Shown here: piece after piece, positions 1 through 8,198 of the stretch
Position numbering within the stretch: the first letter of the stretch is position 1
How the letters are laid out: each line of letters starts with the position of its first letter
NCBI RefSeq assembly: GCF_020860125.1
Contig: NZ_JAJBUX010000095.1
Location: forward strand, 1 to 29,216
Direction of reading: 5' to 3'
DNA length: 29,216 bases
From: Cloacibacillus sp.
GTDB taxonomy: Bacteria; Synergistota; Synergistia; Synergistales; Synergistaceae
Translations under genes and position numbers: made by a program
Notes under the pieces: generated by a model
Told to the model about the DNA's origin: nothing
What the model saw: the letters and a program-made list of their open reading frames with translations, nothing else
The model's database searches: none

Positions 1-7
1 TCCTACC
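1..7 (-). tRNA. 5' end of a truncated tRNA gene
   Basis: On the minus strand these bases read GGTAGGA, the same seven-base acceptor 5' strand as the complete tRNA-Tyr at 5800-5885. A promoter of the same design lies at nearly the same distance upstream (39 nt here, 39 nt there). The rest of the gene is outside the window, so the isotype cannot be read. A second tRNA-Tyr copy or another tRNA with this acceptor stem both fit. Confidence 0.6.
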
Positions 8-45
8 ACTCAGCGACGCCGCACATAGCGACATTACAGAAAAAT

Positions 46-73
46 ATTTTACATGATATCAGACGTTTGTCAA
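46..73 (-). promoter_or_regulatory. sigma70-type promoter of the edge tRNA
   Basis: On the minus strand a perfect -35 TTGACA (68-73) is separated by 16 bp from a -10 TAAAAT (46-51). The spacer and flanks resemble those of the tRNA-Tyr promoter at 5924-5951, including a shared GATATC/CTATATC-like spacer. This supports a conserved tRNA promoter design. Confidence 0.75.
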
Positions 74-105
74 GACTTATGAGACGGCTTGCGGGGGAAA
101 TGTAG

Positions 106-139
106 GGAAGAGGCGGCTCCAAAGTCGGCCGCCTCTTCC
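106..139 (-). terminator. hairpin after the autotransporter gene
   Basis: A perfect 12-bp inverted repeat (106-117 with 128-139) has a 10-nt loop and lies 30 nt after the autotransporter stop codon. No strong U-tract follows on the minus strand. It is either a weak intrinsic terminator or an mRNA 3'-end stabiliser, and it separates the gene from the tRNA promoter at 46-73. Confidence 0.6.
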
Positions 140-169
140 TTTACATATTTCCGGTCTTTCCGCCGCAGG

Positions 170-3100
170 TTACATGGCGATGCTCATTCCAAGCTGCACG
201 CCCCACGGTTCGCGCCGGCTGTCTCCGTCCGCGTAGTAGAAGCGGGCGTTGAGCCAGCTGTTTTTCGACAGCTGCCAGGCCGTGCCGATGCCGAATACTC
301 CCCATGTGCCGCCGTAATCGGAGGTGAAGTCCTCGTTCTCCATCGTGACCTTCGTCTCTCCGTCAAATTCATGCACGACGGAGGCGTCGAAGAAGATATC
401 CAGAGAACGGCCGCTGCGCATCACCCATTTGCGTCCAAGAACGACTCCCAGTTTTCCGCGAAGGCTGTCTCCGTCGTCGATGCTCGCCCTCAGCCCCGAG
501 GTCGTGACGATGTCTTTGCCGAATACACGGAGGTAGGAGAGCTGCGCCATCGGCTCCCAGTACCATCCGTTACGTATGCTGAATCTTTTGCCGGCGATCA
601 GCGACGCGCCGAGGCCGTTTTGCTCAAAGTCGCTCTTGATCTTCTCGTTTGTGCCGTTGATGGCGGCGCTCGCCGAGCTGTTGTAGTGGTTGTATTTGAC
701 GAGCCCTCCGTAATAGAGGCCGTCGGTGCGGCGCTTTATGCCGTAGAAGCTGGCCTGAAAAGAGTGCATGTCAGACTCTCCCCTGCCGCTGCTGAACGAC
801 CGCTGGTCGTAGCCGTAGCCGGTCATGAAGCCGCGGTAGAGGGCTCCGTCAGAGGTTTCGTCTTTCGTGTCCCAGCCGACGGACATAGTGTAGAGTTTTT
901 GCTCCTGATCGCCAAAGCTTCCCTGAGCGTTATGCTCGATCTTTTTCGCCGCGCCGTCGAACCAGAATCCGCCTTCGTAGCCCGGCGTGCCGTAGCTCTC
1001 AATCCGTTTGTAAAGGGTATCGACTTCCAGATACCATATTTCAGGCATTATCACGGAGACGCCCGCGAAGGCCTTACCGGAGGGGGCCAGCCCATTTGCC
1101 TGCAGGAACCAGTTTCTGTCGCTTCCGCTGTATTCGTCTGCCAGCGTGTATTTCCTGCCGCCCACGTCCACGTAGTGGTCGGGGTTGGCAAGGGTAAAGT
1201 CGGCGTCGCTGCCCTGCGCCTCGTAGTCCACGGCGGTGACGAGGATATGGCTTCTGTCGCTGTAGGCGGATCCCTGCGAGGTGTTGGCGACGTAGAGGCT
1301 CGTCACCCCTTTAGCCTCACCTTCGATACGCGTATAGTCGCCTACCTGATTGACCAGGTCCGCCTTTTTTCTAATCACCGCACCCTCGGAGGCCTCATAG
1401 GAGCCGAAGGTGAGTATTTTGTGGGAGCTCGTGGACGCGTCCGCGCCGATCAGGTCGATCACACCATGATTTTCCAGCCTGCCCTTGATGTGCGAATCGC
1501 CCGTCACCTCCCACATGTCCGAGCCGCCTTTCAGGGTCACGTCGATGGCCCCGCCGCCAAGCGCATTGACCGTCCCGATCAAGTAAGAGCCTCCGGAGAG
1601 CTGAACGTCAAGGGTACCGGCATCTGTTCCCTCGTGTAGGATGTCGCCAAGCATGAAGCTGCCGCCCGAAACGTTCAGCGAACCGGATGAATCGCTCCTG
1701 GCAAGGAGGTTATTTTCAGATGCCGATACGTACATGCCGCTCAGGTTGGCGGTACCGCCGTTATTGAGTTCCATTCCCACGGCATCGGTCCCGGAGACGA
1801 TGATCAGGCCATCGGCCGCGTTCATGACGCCGCTTCCCCGGACAGAGGCGCCAACCGCGTTCGCTCCCTCCACGTGGATATCTTTGAGGGTCCCCGTACC
1901 TCCGAGTATGCTCGTACCGGTTCCGTTATCCTGCGCGAATATCCGGCCGTCCGTGGCAAAGGTACCGGATTCGATGACGATCCCCGTCCCGCCGTCTTTC
2001 GCGGCTATCTGTCCCGTGTGGTGAAGTTCGCCGTTATCGAGTATATATACGCCCGCGGCGTCCCTGTTGGAGGCCGTGATATCGCCTGAGAGTCCGGCGG
2101 AGCTCGCCTTCAGCTGCAGTCCGCGCGAACCCGCGCCGGAGGCGCTCACCGAGCCGCTTATATCGGCGCTGCTTCCGGCGAAGAGCGCCGCGCCGTAGGA
2201 ACCCTCTCCGCTCGCGGAGACAGCGCCGTCCAGTTTCAGGCTGCTGCCGGTGATATAGGCGCCGTAGGAACCCTTTCCAGCGGCAAGCAGGCCGCCCTCC
2301 GTCATTTCAATGTCATTGCCGATTCCCGCGTTGAGGCTGCGGGATTTTTCGCCAAGCGCCGCCGCCGTGCCGCTTAATTTAACGCCGCTGCCGGCCTCGC
2401 TGCCGCTTTGCGCGATCATGTTGATTCCGATTCCATAGTCGCCGGAGACGACAAGGTCTCCCTTCATATCGACGAGGCTTCCGTTGCGTATCGTCATGCC
2501 GTAGGCCGACTGGCCGCCGTCGGAACGGCCGCCGGTGACGTAGACGCTGCCCGTAAGGTCAAGTTTTCCCTCTCCCATGGAGACCCCTCTGGCGCCGTTT
2601 CCGGAGACCGAGATGTCGCCGCTCATCACAACGTCGCTTCTGGATGCCGAAAGGCCGTAGGCGAGGAGCTCTCCGCCGCCCGCGGCAGCCGCGGCAGATC
2701 CAGATACATAGATGTTCCCCCGGATATCCCCCGTACTGTCGCTCATTGTGACGCCGGTCGCGCCGCCCGCGCTCGCCTCTACGGAACCATTCAGCCTCAC
2801 ATCGCTGCCGACGGTCACGAAGAGGCCCTTCGCCCCGTTGTTGGAGGCGACGATATCCGCCTCTATATCCGCGCCGCTGCCGTTACGCAGCGATATCCCG
2901 TAGGAATTTTCTCCCGTGGCAAGCACACTGCCCTTCCCCTGGGTGCCGCTGTAGTCGAGATACCCTCCTCTGACGGCGATTCCCTGGGCGGCGTTGCCAG
3001 AGGCCTCGACCACGTCAACGTTGGCTTTGATATCGGGGCCGGGCTGTATATTGTTGGCATCGGGCAATCCGTTCGCTCCTATCGCTCCGTCGCCGGAGGC

Positions 3101-3937
3101 GATGATGTAGCCAGAGTTTATCTTGACGGATGAACCAGCGCCCGCGTTCAGCCCGATGGCGTCTTTGCCAGAGGCGCTGATGTTGCCGGAAAAGTTGAGG
3201 CTGTTGGCCGATTCTACGTCGGTCTGAGCGTTCAGCTGCACGCCCCTTGCCCTTTCGCCGGAGGCGTCGATGTCCCCGGTGATATCGGCGGACGAACCGT
3301 TTCTCAGAACAACGCCGAAGGAGGAGTCAAGGCCGTCCCGGTAGCTGCCTGATACGGACACATCGCCCTGCAGCTCAAGTGTGCTCGACGTCACGTAGAC
3401 GCCGCGCGCTCCGTCGCCGGTAATTGAGATGTCTCCCGATATTTTGCCGGCGCTGCCGCCGTTCAGGGAGACGCCGTAGGGGATTTTCACCGTACTGCCG
3501 TCTAAAACGCTGCTGGAAGAGACGGTAACGCCGTCTCCGATTTTAACGTTTGAGCCGTTTGAGGCGTGAAGGCCATAGCCCATTTCGCCCGAGAGGCTGA
3601 CCTTTCCGCCAATGGTGATATCCGCGTTGGCGCTCTGCGTCACTACCCCGTAGGAGCGCGCTCCGGAGACGTTTACATCGCCGCCTATCACGACCGTCGC
3701 GTTATCTCCGACGGTACGCACGCCTCTGGAATTGGTGCCGCTCACACTGACGTCGTTTTCCACTATCAGCGTATCGTCACTCGCCACCCTGCCCTGAGCC
3801 AGGGAGCCTGGACTTTTGTTGTCGGCCGTTACTTCGATGTGATCGACCGTTTCGGTAGCCGCAATTGAAGGATTCTGCGCCGCGATGGCGATAAATGTGC
3901 CAATGATCGCCGCCGCGCCTAATTTTTTTGTCTTCAT
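170..3937 (-). CDS. type Va autotransporter with repetitive beta-helix passenger
   Basis: This is a 1255-residue protein. Residues 1 to about 26 form a Sec signal peptide: MKTKK, then a hydrophobic stretch ending PSIA before ATET. Residues of about 30-800 are Gly/Ser/Asp-rich degenerate repeats of roughly 20 residues, of the form GDIxASGxGARGVxL followed by GSSADI. This pattern fits a right-handed beta-helix passenger. Residues of about 964-1255 alternate aromatic and polar residues and contain HEFDGET and NARFYYADGD, typical of the C-terminal autotransporter barrel. The last residue is Met (GMSIAM) instead of the usual Phe or Trp. An AAAGGAGAAGG ribosome-binding site precedes the ATG. The gene stands alone. 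The passenger would be surface-exposed. Adhesin or mucin/host-contact roles are guesses; I see no protease or lipase motif. Confidence 0.9.
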   Translation of the reverse strand: MKTKKLGAAAIIGTFIAIAAQNPSIAATETVDHIEVTADNKSPGSLAQGRVASDDTLIVENDVSVSGTNSRGVRTVGDNATVVIGGDVNVSGARSYGVVTQSANADITIGGKVSLSGEMGYGLHASNGSNVKIGDGVTVSSSSVLDGSTVKIPYGVSLNGGSAGKISGDISITGDGARGVYVTSSTLELQGDVSVSGSYRDGLDSSFGVVLRNGSSADITGDIDASGERARGVQLNAQTDVESANSLNFSGNISASGKDAIGLNAGAGSSVKINSGYIIASGDGAIGANGLPDANNIQPGPDIKANVDVVEASGNAAQGIAVRGGYLDYSGTQGKGSVLATGENSYGISLRNGSGADIEADIVASNNGAKGLFVTVGSDVRLNGSVEASAGGATGVTMSDSTGDIRGNIYVSGSAAAAAGGGELLAYGLSASRSDVVMSGDISVSGNGARGVSMGEGKLDLTGSVYVTGGRSDGGQSAYGMTIRNGSLVDMKGDLVVSGDYGIGINMIAQSGSEAGSGVKLSGTAAALGEKSRSLNAGIGNDIEMTEGGLLAAGKGSYGAYITGSSLKLDGAVSASGEGSYGAALFAGSSADISGSVSASGAGSRGLQLKASSAGLSGDITASNRDAAGVYILDNGELHHTGQIAAKDGGTGIVIESGTFATDGRIFAQDNGTGTSILGGTGTLKDIHVEGANAVGASVRGSGVMNAADGLIIVSGTDAVGMELNNGGTANLSGMYVSASENNLLARSDSSGSLNVSGGSFMLGDILHEGTDAGTLDVQLSGGSYLIGTVNALGGGAIDVTLKGGSDMWEVTGDSHIKGRLENHGVIDLIGADASTSSHKILTFGSYEASEGAVIRKKADLVNQVGDYTRIEGEAKGVTSLYVANTSQGSAYSDRSHILVTAVDYEAQGSDADFTLANPDHYVDVGGRKYTLADEYSGSDRNWFLQANGLAPSGKAFAGVSVIMPEIWYLEVDTLYKRIESYGTPGYEGGFWFDGAAKKIEHNAQGSFGDQEQKLYTMSVGWDTKDETSDGALYRGFMTGYGYDQRSFSSGRGESDMHSFQASFYGIKRRTDGLYYGGLVKYNHYNSSASAAINGTNEKIKSDFEQNGLGASLIAGKRFSIRNGWYWEPMAQLSYLRVFGKDIVTTSGLRASIDDGDSLRGKLGVVLGRKWVMRSGRSLDIFFDASVVHEFDGETKVTMENEDFTSDYGGTWGVFGIGTAWQLSKNSWLNARFYYADGDSRREPWGVQLGMSIAM

Positions 3938-4662
3938 CTGTTATCCTTCTCCTTTCTGTAACCTTTATAAGACCGTATTCATAAATTTTTATAAAAGAGC
4001 GCAGGGCAAAGCCGCGCCGTAACTCACGGCAGGAGCGGCATCGGGGAAAAACTTTGTCATATTTGAAACAGCCAAACTGGAAGTTTGAGGCAAAAAGAAC
4101 AGAGCACGGCCGGGGGAACGCTGTACCTCCGTCAAATTACATGCAAGTTCGCTGGACGCTGTCGCCAGCTATATAATCGGGCTGCTGTGGATATCAGAAA
4201 AATATGACTTCTAAAATTCTCCCGCGGAGGTTGTTTGCCGCGGCTGTCCGTATATCCAAGAACTTTTTTCTTCAATCAAAAACGTTTTTAAACTCGGCGT
4301 TAAATATATCATATCTGACAAGTCAAATCTTCGCGTACTTACGCAGGAAATGAGGGGCTGTCTTATCGCAAAACACCCTTGCGCCAGCCGGTTATTTAGT
4401 GTATAAGTATCCTGTCTATCACTCATAATTTTCAGAACTATTGCAATATGATAAATGTTAAATTTTAACAATTCATACAACTATCTCTCCCGTTCTTTTC
4501 GTATGGCATTTAACGGCGCATATTCCCGCTATACTTTATATCAGAAACCATGCGCGGATATAGATTAACCCTGTACAGTATGGTTTATAATGGGTCTTGT
4601 ATATCTTAAGCAGCCGTTGGCCGGATATATCCGTTTTTAAATTATCTGCCGGAGTGATGATG
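3938..4662. other. gene-free intergenic stretch between divergent genes
   Basis: This stretch of about 720 bp lies between the divergent autotransporter and DUF2157 genes. I see no credible gene in it. It becomes AT-rich toward the right. It contains a perfect 15-bp palindrome (TGTTAAA-T-TTTAACA, 4456-4470) and a TATAAT box at 4586-4591 facing right. No convincing -35/-10 pair was found for the autotransporter, whose promoter should lie in the left part. Confidence 0.6.
4586..4591 (+). promoter_or_regulatory. -10 box for the DUF2157 gene
   Basis: A perfect TATAAT lies about 70 bp before the start codon. The -35 region is poor (ATTAA-rich at about 4563-4568). A transcript starting near 4598 would exclude the longer reading frame that opens at a TTG at 4597. 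Confidence 0.45.
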
Positions 4663-5736
4663 ATGCGGGAACTTCCTAAACGACAATATAATACAGTCTC
4701 AAGGATGCTCGACCTCTGGGAGGAGGACGGGGAAATCGACGCGGAGACGGCCAAAAGGCTCAGAGACGGCATCTCCCCCATGCCCTTTGACTGGCAGAAG
4801 GCGGCGCGCTGTCTGTTGGCGGTGGCGCTCTGCTGCATCTTTGTGGGAATAGCGGCGCTGACGAGGGCCAGATGGGTGATAGATCTCATGCTCTGGCTCT
4901 TCGGAGGCAAAGCGGTCGTAAAGTGCATATTCTTCGCGGCGGTGGCCGCCGCCCTTTATCTCTGGAGCGGCAAACGCAGGCGGAAATTTCCTGAAAAGGT
5001 ATTCACCAACGAGGCGGTGCTTTTCCTCGGCGTCCTTTTGACTGCCGCCTCTATCGCATGGCTCGGCAAGGCGCTGGATAACGGCAGCGGCCACTTTTCG
5101 CTGCTCCTGGGACTCACGGCGCTCGTCTACGGTGCGATAGCGCTCGCGCTGGATTCCATTCTGGTATGGATTTTCGCCCTCTTTTCCCTTGGCAGCTGGC
5201 TCGGAGCCGAAACAGGCTATGTATCTGGCTGGGGCGCTTACTGGCTGGGACTTAATTATCCGGCCCGCTTCTCTCTCTACGGAGCCCTGCTCACGGCGCT
5301 GTCGCAGCGGATGGATAGATACGGACGCTTTGCTCCATTCACGCGAAGCACGCTCAGCGTCGGGCTGTTGTTCCTCTTTGTCAGCCTGTGGATAATGTCT
5401 ATCTTCGGCAATTACGGAGATATGAATTCATGGTACGACGTGCGCCAGATGGAGCTTTTTCACTGGTCGCTCCTCTTCGCAGCCGCCGCGGGCGTTTCGC
5501 TGTGGCTGGGCATCAAGCGCGACGACGCCATGCTCCGCGGTTACGGCCTGACCTTCCTCGGGATAAACCTATATACGCGCTACTTTGAGAATTTCTGGAA
5601 CGGCATGGATAAGGGACTCTTCTTTCTGATATTGGGCGGCAGCCTCTGGTTTCTCGGCTCAAAGGCGGAAAAGATCTGGAATACAAAAAAATATCGTGGT
5701 CTGCCGAAAGATAACGGCAAAGAGCCTAAGGAATGA
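4663..5736 (+). CDS. DUF2157 family polytopic membrane protein
   Basis: Three consecutive ATG codons sit at 4657, 4660 and 4663. GGAG at 4651-4654 is best spaced for the third, giving a 357-residue protein. The N-terminus (RMLDLWEEDGEIDAETAKRL) is a short soluble helical segment of the kind that opens DUF2157 proteins. About nine to ten hydrophobic segments follow, so it is an inner-membrane protein. The hydrophilic tail is Lys/Glu-rich. Function in this family is unknown. The gene stands alone between its own TATAAT box and a strong terminator at 5763-5784. Confidence 0.8.
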   Translation: MRELPKRQYNTVSRMLDLWEEDGEIDAETAKRLRDGISPMPFDWQKAARCLLAVALCCIFVGIAALTRARWVIDLMLWLFGGKAVVKCIFFAAVAAALYLWSGKRRRKFPEKVFTNEAVLFLGVLLTAASIAWLGKALDNGSGHFSLLLGLTALVYGAIALALDSILVWIFALFSLGSWLGAETGYVSGWGAYWLGLNYPARFSLYGALLTALSQRMDRYGRFAPFTRSTLSVGLLFLFVSLWIMSIFGNYGDMNSWYDVRQMELFHWSLLFAAAAGVSLWLGIKRDDAMLRGYGLTFLGINLYTRYFENFWNGMDKGLFFLILGGSLWFLGSKAEKIWNTKKYRGLPKDNGKEPKE

Positions 5737-5762
5737 GAAGAGACAGTACAAGATAAAAAAAC

Positions 5763-5784
5763 AGGCCGCCCCTGCGGGCGGCCT
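5763..5784. terminator. bidirectional intrinsic terminator
   Basis: A perfect 9-bp GC-rich stem (AGGCCGCCC / GGGCGGCCT) has a CTGC tetraloop. A T-run follows on the plus strand (5787-5793) and an A-run precedes it (5754-5761), so it reads as a terminator in both directions. It ends the DUF2157 gene on plus and the tRNA-Tyr transcript on minus. Confidence 0.92.
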
Positions 5785-5799
5785 TGATTTTTTAATAGA

Positions 5800-5885
5800 T
5801 GGTGGTAGGAGTTGGATTTGAACCAACGTAGGCTCTCGCCGACAGATTTACAGTCTGTTGCCTTTGACCACTCGGCCATCCTACC
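5800..5885 (-). tRNA. tRNA-Tyr (anticodon GTA)
   Basis: The full cloverleaf is readable on the minus strand. The acceptor GGTAGGA pairs with TCCTACC, followed by discriminator A and an encoded CCA. The D-arm is GCC...GGC. The anticodon arm CAGACT-GTA-AATCTG places the anticodon at 5849-5851. A long variable arm typical of bacterial tRNA-Tyr follows, then a T-arm GTTGG-TTCAAAT-CCAAC. The length is 86 nt including CCA. A promoter lies at 5924-5951 and a terminator at 5763-5784, so it is a single-gene transcript. Confidence 0.96.
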
Positions 5886-5923
5886 ACTAACGTGAGCCGA
5901 TCAACACGGCGTCACGAAAAGAT

Positions 5924-5951
5924 ATTCTACAGGATATAGCGCTTTTGTCAA
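5924..5951 (-). promoter_or_regulatory. sigma70-type promoter of tRNA-Tyr
   Basis: A perfect TTGACA (5946-5951) is followed after 16 bp by TAGAAT (5924-5929) on the minus strand, 39 nt before the mature tRNA 5' end. It is closely similar to the promoter at 46-73. Confidence 0.85.
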
Positions 5952-5988
5952 CCCAAACGGCCCCATTCCGCGCGGGCCGACAGGCCCT

Positions 5989-6984
5989 TTACGCCATGGT
6001 GATTACCGTACCGGCTCCGTTCTCCAGCGCGTCGATAGCCTTCGCAAGCGAGGTAATGATCGCCTTCTTGCCGGGGAAGCGGCGGGCGAACTTGATCGCC
6101 GCCATGACCTTAGGCTCCATGCTGCCGGAGCCAAACTGCCCCTCTTCCATATATTTAATGGCTTCGGCGACGGTGATGTGGGAAAGCGCCCTCTGGTCGG
6201 GCTTGCCGAAGTTGACGTAGACGTTCTCGACCTCGGTGAGGATGAGAAGGATGTCGGTCTCCATATCTTCCGCCAGGCGCTCCGCCGCGAGGTCTTTGTC
6301 GATGACCGCCGCCACGCCTGTGAGCGAGCCGTCCATGTTCTCGATCACGGGAATACCGCCGCCGCCCGCCGTTACGACGATCGTCGAATCCCAGAGGCGT
6401 TTGACGGAATCAAGTTCAACGATCCTCTTCGGCTTTGGCGAGGGGACGACGCGGCGCCAGCCGCGGCCGGAGTCCTCTTTCATCGTCCAGCCTTTTTCCT
6501 TGGCGACTTTCTCGGCCTCTTCGGCGCTGTAGAAGCGGCCGATCGGCTTCGTCGGCTTTTCGAAGGCGGGATCGTTATCATCCACGATGACCTGCGTAAC
6601 GAGCGTAACGACGGGAACGTTGCGGTTCCTGTTGCGCAGCGCGTCGCGGAGGCTCTGCTGGATCTGGTAACCGATATAGCCCTCGGTCATCGCGCCGCAG
6701 CAGTCAAAGGGGATCGCGGGAAGCTGGTCCGGCTGAGAGGCCGCCGCTATCTCCTGCTGGAGCACAAGACGACCGACCTGCGGTCCGTTCCCGTGAACTA
6801 CCGCCATCTCATAACCGCTGCAGCTGATATCGGCGAGATTCTCACAGGTCCTTTTGACGACCTTGAGCTGCTCTTCCGCCGTCGGCGGGGTGCCTGCCTC
6901 CATAAGAGCGTTGCCGCCAAGGGCAATTACTACCTTCGTTGCTTTTGAGGGGTTGTCGTTCGTGGAGATCGGATGCGGAATCAT
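5989..6984 (-). CDS. arcC: carbamate kinase
   Basis: This 331-residue protein belongs to the amino-acid-kinase fold. It carries VVIALGGNAL near residue 18, VVHGNGPQVG near 62, VTAGGGGIPV in the middle, DKDLAAERLAEDM and LTEVENVYVNFGKP, and ends with a GSMEPKV segment. These are carbamate-kinase signatures. The enzyme makes ATP from carbamoyl phosphate, usually at the end of arginine/citrulline or purine/allantoin breakdown. The start was set at the ATG of MIPHP because AAGGAG lies 12 nt before it. The more upstream ATG (MKECS) contains that same AAGGAG and has no site of its own. No arcA or arcB lies nearby, so the carbamoyl-phosphate source is not shown here. Confidence 0.93.
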   Translation of the reverse strand: MIPHPISTNDNPSKATKVVIALGGNALMEAGTPPTAEEQLKVVKRTCENLADISCSGYEMAVVHGNGPQVGRLVLQQEIAAASQPDQLPAIPFDCCGAMTEGYIGYQIQQSLRDALRNRNRNVPVVTLVTQVIVDDNDPAFEKPTKPIGRFYSAEEAEKVAKEKGWTMKEDSGRGWRRVVPSPKPKRIVELDSVKRLWDSTIVVTAGGGGIPVIENMDGSLTGVAAVIDKDLAAERLAEDMETDILLILTEVENVYVNFGKPDQRALSHITVAEAIKYMEEGQFGSGSMEPKVMAAIKFARRFPGKKAIITSLAKAIDALENGAGTVITMA

Positions 6985-7047
6985 TGTTATCGAGCACTCC
7001 TTCATATTAAAAATTTTTAGTCTGGATAAATAATTTTTTGTCTCTAT

Positions 7048-7077
7048 ATTATAAACCCAAACCACTAAAAAGTTCAA
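7048..7077 (-). promoter_or_regulatory. promoter of carbamate kinase gene
   Basis: On the minus strand TTGAAC (7072-7077), an 18-bp spacer and a perfect TATAAT (7048-7053) lie 64 bp before the arcC start. The gene can therefore be transcribed separately from the upstream transporter gene. A second TTGACA at 7080-7085 has no well-spaced -10. Confidence 0.7.
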
Positions 7078-7174
7078 TATGTCAATTTAAAAAAGAGGAA
7101 TTTTTCCGCAATTTCACCACAGCGCAGCATAATTACACTTTCTATTATAAACCTGTTATAGACCTTAAGTTTAC

Positions 7175-8116
7175 TTAGACCATGCCAAGGATATATGCCC
7201 AGGCAGGGATAGAGATGATGCCGAGCAGCGTAGTCGCGGCGACGAGGTCTGCGGCGTACTCGCTGTCCATCCCCATGCCGCACGCGAGGATGAAGCAGTT
7301 TACGGCGTTCGGCATCGCGCTGAGCATCACGGTGACCTGAAAGAGTTCCTTGGGGATGGGAAAGAGTACCAGCACCGCACACATTATCGCGGGGTTGACC
7401 GCTAATTTTATCAGCGTATCGAACCAGGTACTGCTCAGTATCTTGACGATCTTGCCCATGCGCGACAGGTCGAGAGAGCCGCCGAGGGCAAGCAGAGCCA
7501 CGGCGGTCGCCGCCCCGCTCATCAGCTTCATCGCCTCGTCAAAGACAAAATGGATCGGGAAGCTGAAGGACGCGGCGATGACGCCAAGCACGCAGGAGAT
7601 TATCAGCGGGTTCCGGGCAAGCTTCTTCAGCATATTCAAAATGCCGCTTACGGAGGGCCGCCCGTAGAGGACCGCCTCTCCCGCGGCGATAGAGAGAAGC
7701 TGGAAGGATACGGTCGTAACGGCCACATATATGGAGGCCTCGTGAAGTCCCGCCTCACCCATCGCCATCTGAATGACGGGGAAGCCAAGATAGATGTTGT
7801 TGCTGCGGAACGAGGAGAATACCGACACAGCCACCCGCTTGACGTCTCCCTTATGGGCAAACCAGACGGAACCGATATAGGCCACGATTATCGTGAGGAT
7901 ATAACAGAGCGTGCTGGCTATGAGGAGATTGGGTTGTTTTAAGACCTCCGTACCGGCGATATAGGTAGTACGGAAGAGAAGGGGAGGCAGTATCACCCAG
8001 TAGAGGGTCTTCATAAGGGCGGAGATGTCGTCGGCGGAATAAAAGCCGCGGGCGCGCAGCTGGTTTCCCGTTATAATTATGATGACGAAGGGCAGTACTA
8101 GAAAAAATCCAAACAT
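7175..8116 (-). CDS. AEC family transporter
   Basis: This 313-residue, strongly hydrophobic protein has about ten membrane segments in two halves, opening MFGFFLVLPFVIII. Its layout and the ACGMGMDSEYAADLVAATTLL segment near the C-terminus fit the auxin-efflux-carrier (AEC, TC 2.A.69) family. Bacterial members carry organic acids such as malate or malonate. AAGGGAG lies 8 nt before the chosen ATG, and the 15-residue longer version has no such site. It lies upstream of arcC on the same strand. The substrate cannot be read from sequence. Confidence 0.85.
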   Translation of the reverse strand: MFGFFLVLPFVIIIITGNQLRARGFYSADDISALMKTLYWVILPPLLFRTTYIAGTEVLKQPNLLIASTLCYILTIIVAYIGSVWFAHKGDVKRVAVSVFSSFRSNNIYLGFPVIQMAMGEAGLHEASIYVAVTTVSFQLLSIAAGEAVLYGRPSVSGILNMLKKLARNPLIISCVLGVIAASFSFPIHFVFDEAMKLMSGAATAVALLALGGSLDLSRMGKIVKILSSTWFDTLIKLAVNPAIMCAVLVLFPIPKELFQVTVMLSAMPNAVNCFILACGMGMDSEYAADLVAATTLLGIISIPAWAYILGMV

Positions 8117-8149
8117 ACGGTTCTCCCTTTCAGTCTCAACTAGGTTACT

Positions 8150-8155
8150 ATTATA
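8150..8155 (-). promoter_or_regulatory. -10 box for the AEC transporter gene
   Basis: A perfect TATAAT on the minus strand lies 33 bp before the start codon. Only a weak -35 (TTACAT at 19 bp) is visible. Confidence 0.35.
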
Positions 8156-8198
8156 GACCATATCGTTTTATTTGATGTAATTTGAAGGGCGGTATAAG

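Noticed and set aside
89..1639. 516-residue plus-strand reading frame
   Set aside because: It lies antisense to the barrel-encoding end of the autotransporter, has no ribosome-binding site and a composition typical of a GC-rich shadow frame.
170..3937. CRISPR-like repetition
   Set aside because: The repeats are degenerate, in frame and protein-coding; no regularly spaced identical DNA repeats with unique spacers occur in the window.
4211..4480. 89-residue minus-strand frame in the gene-free stretch
   Set aside because: It needs a TTG start, has no promoter or recognisable domain, and has low-complexity AT-driven composition.
5580..5879. Minus-strand frame opening MAEWSKATDCKSVGES
   Set aside because: This is the familiar artefact of translating a tRNA gene; it covers tRNA-Tyr and the terminator.
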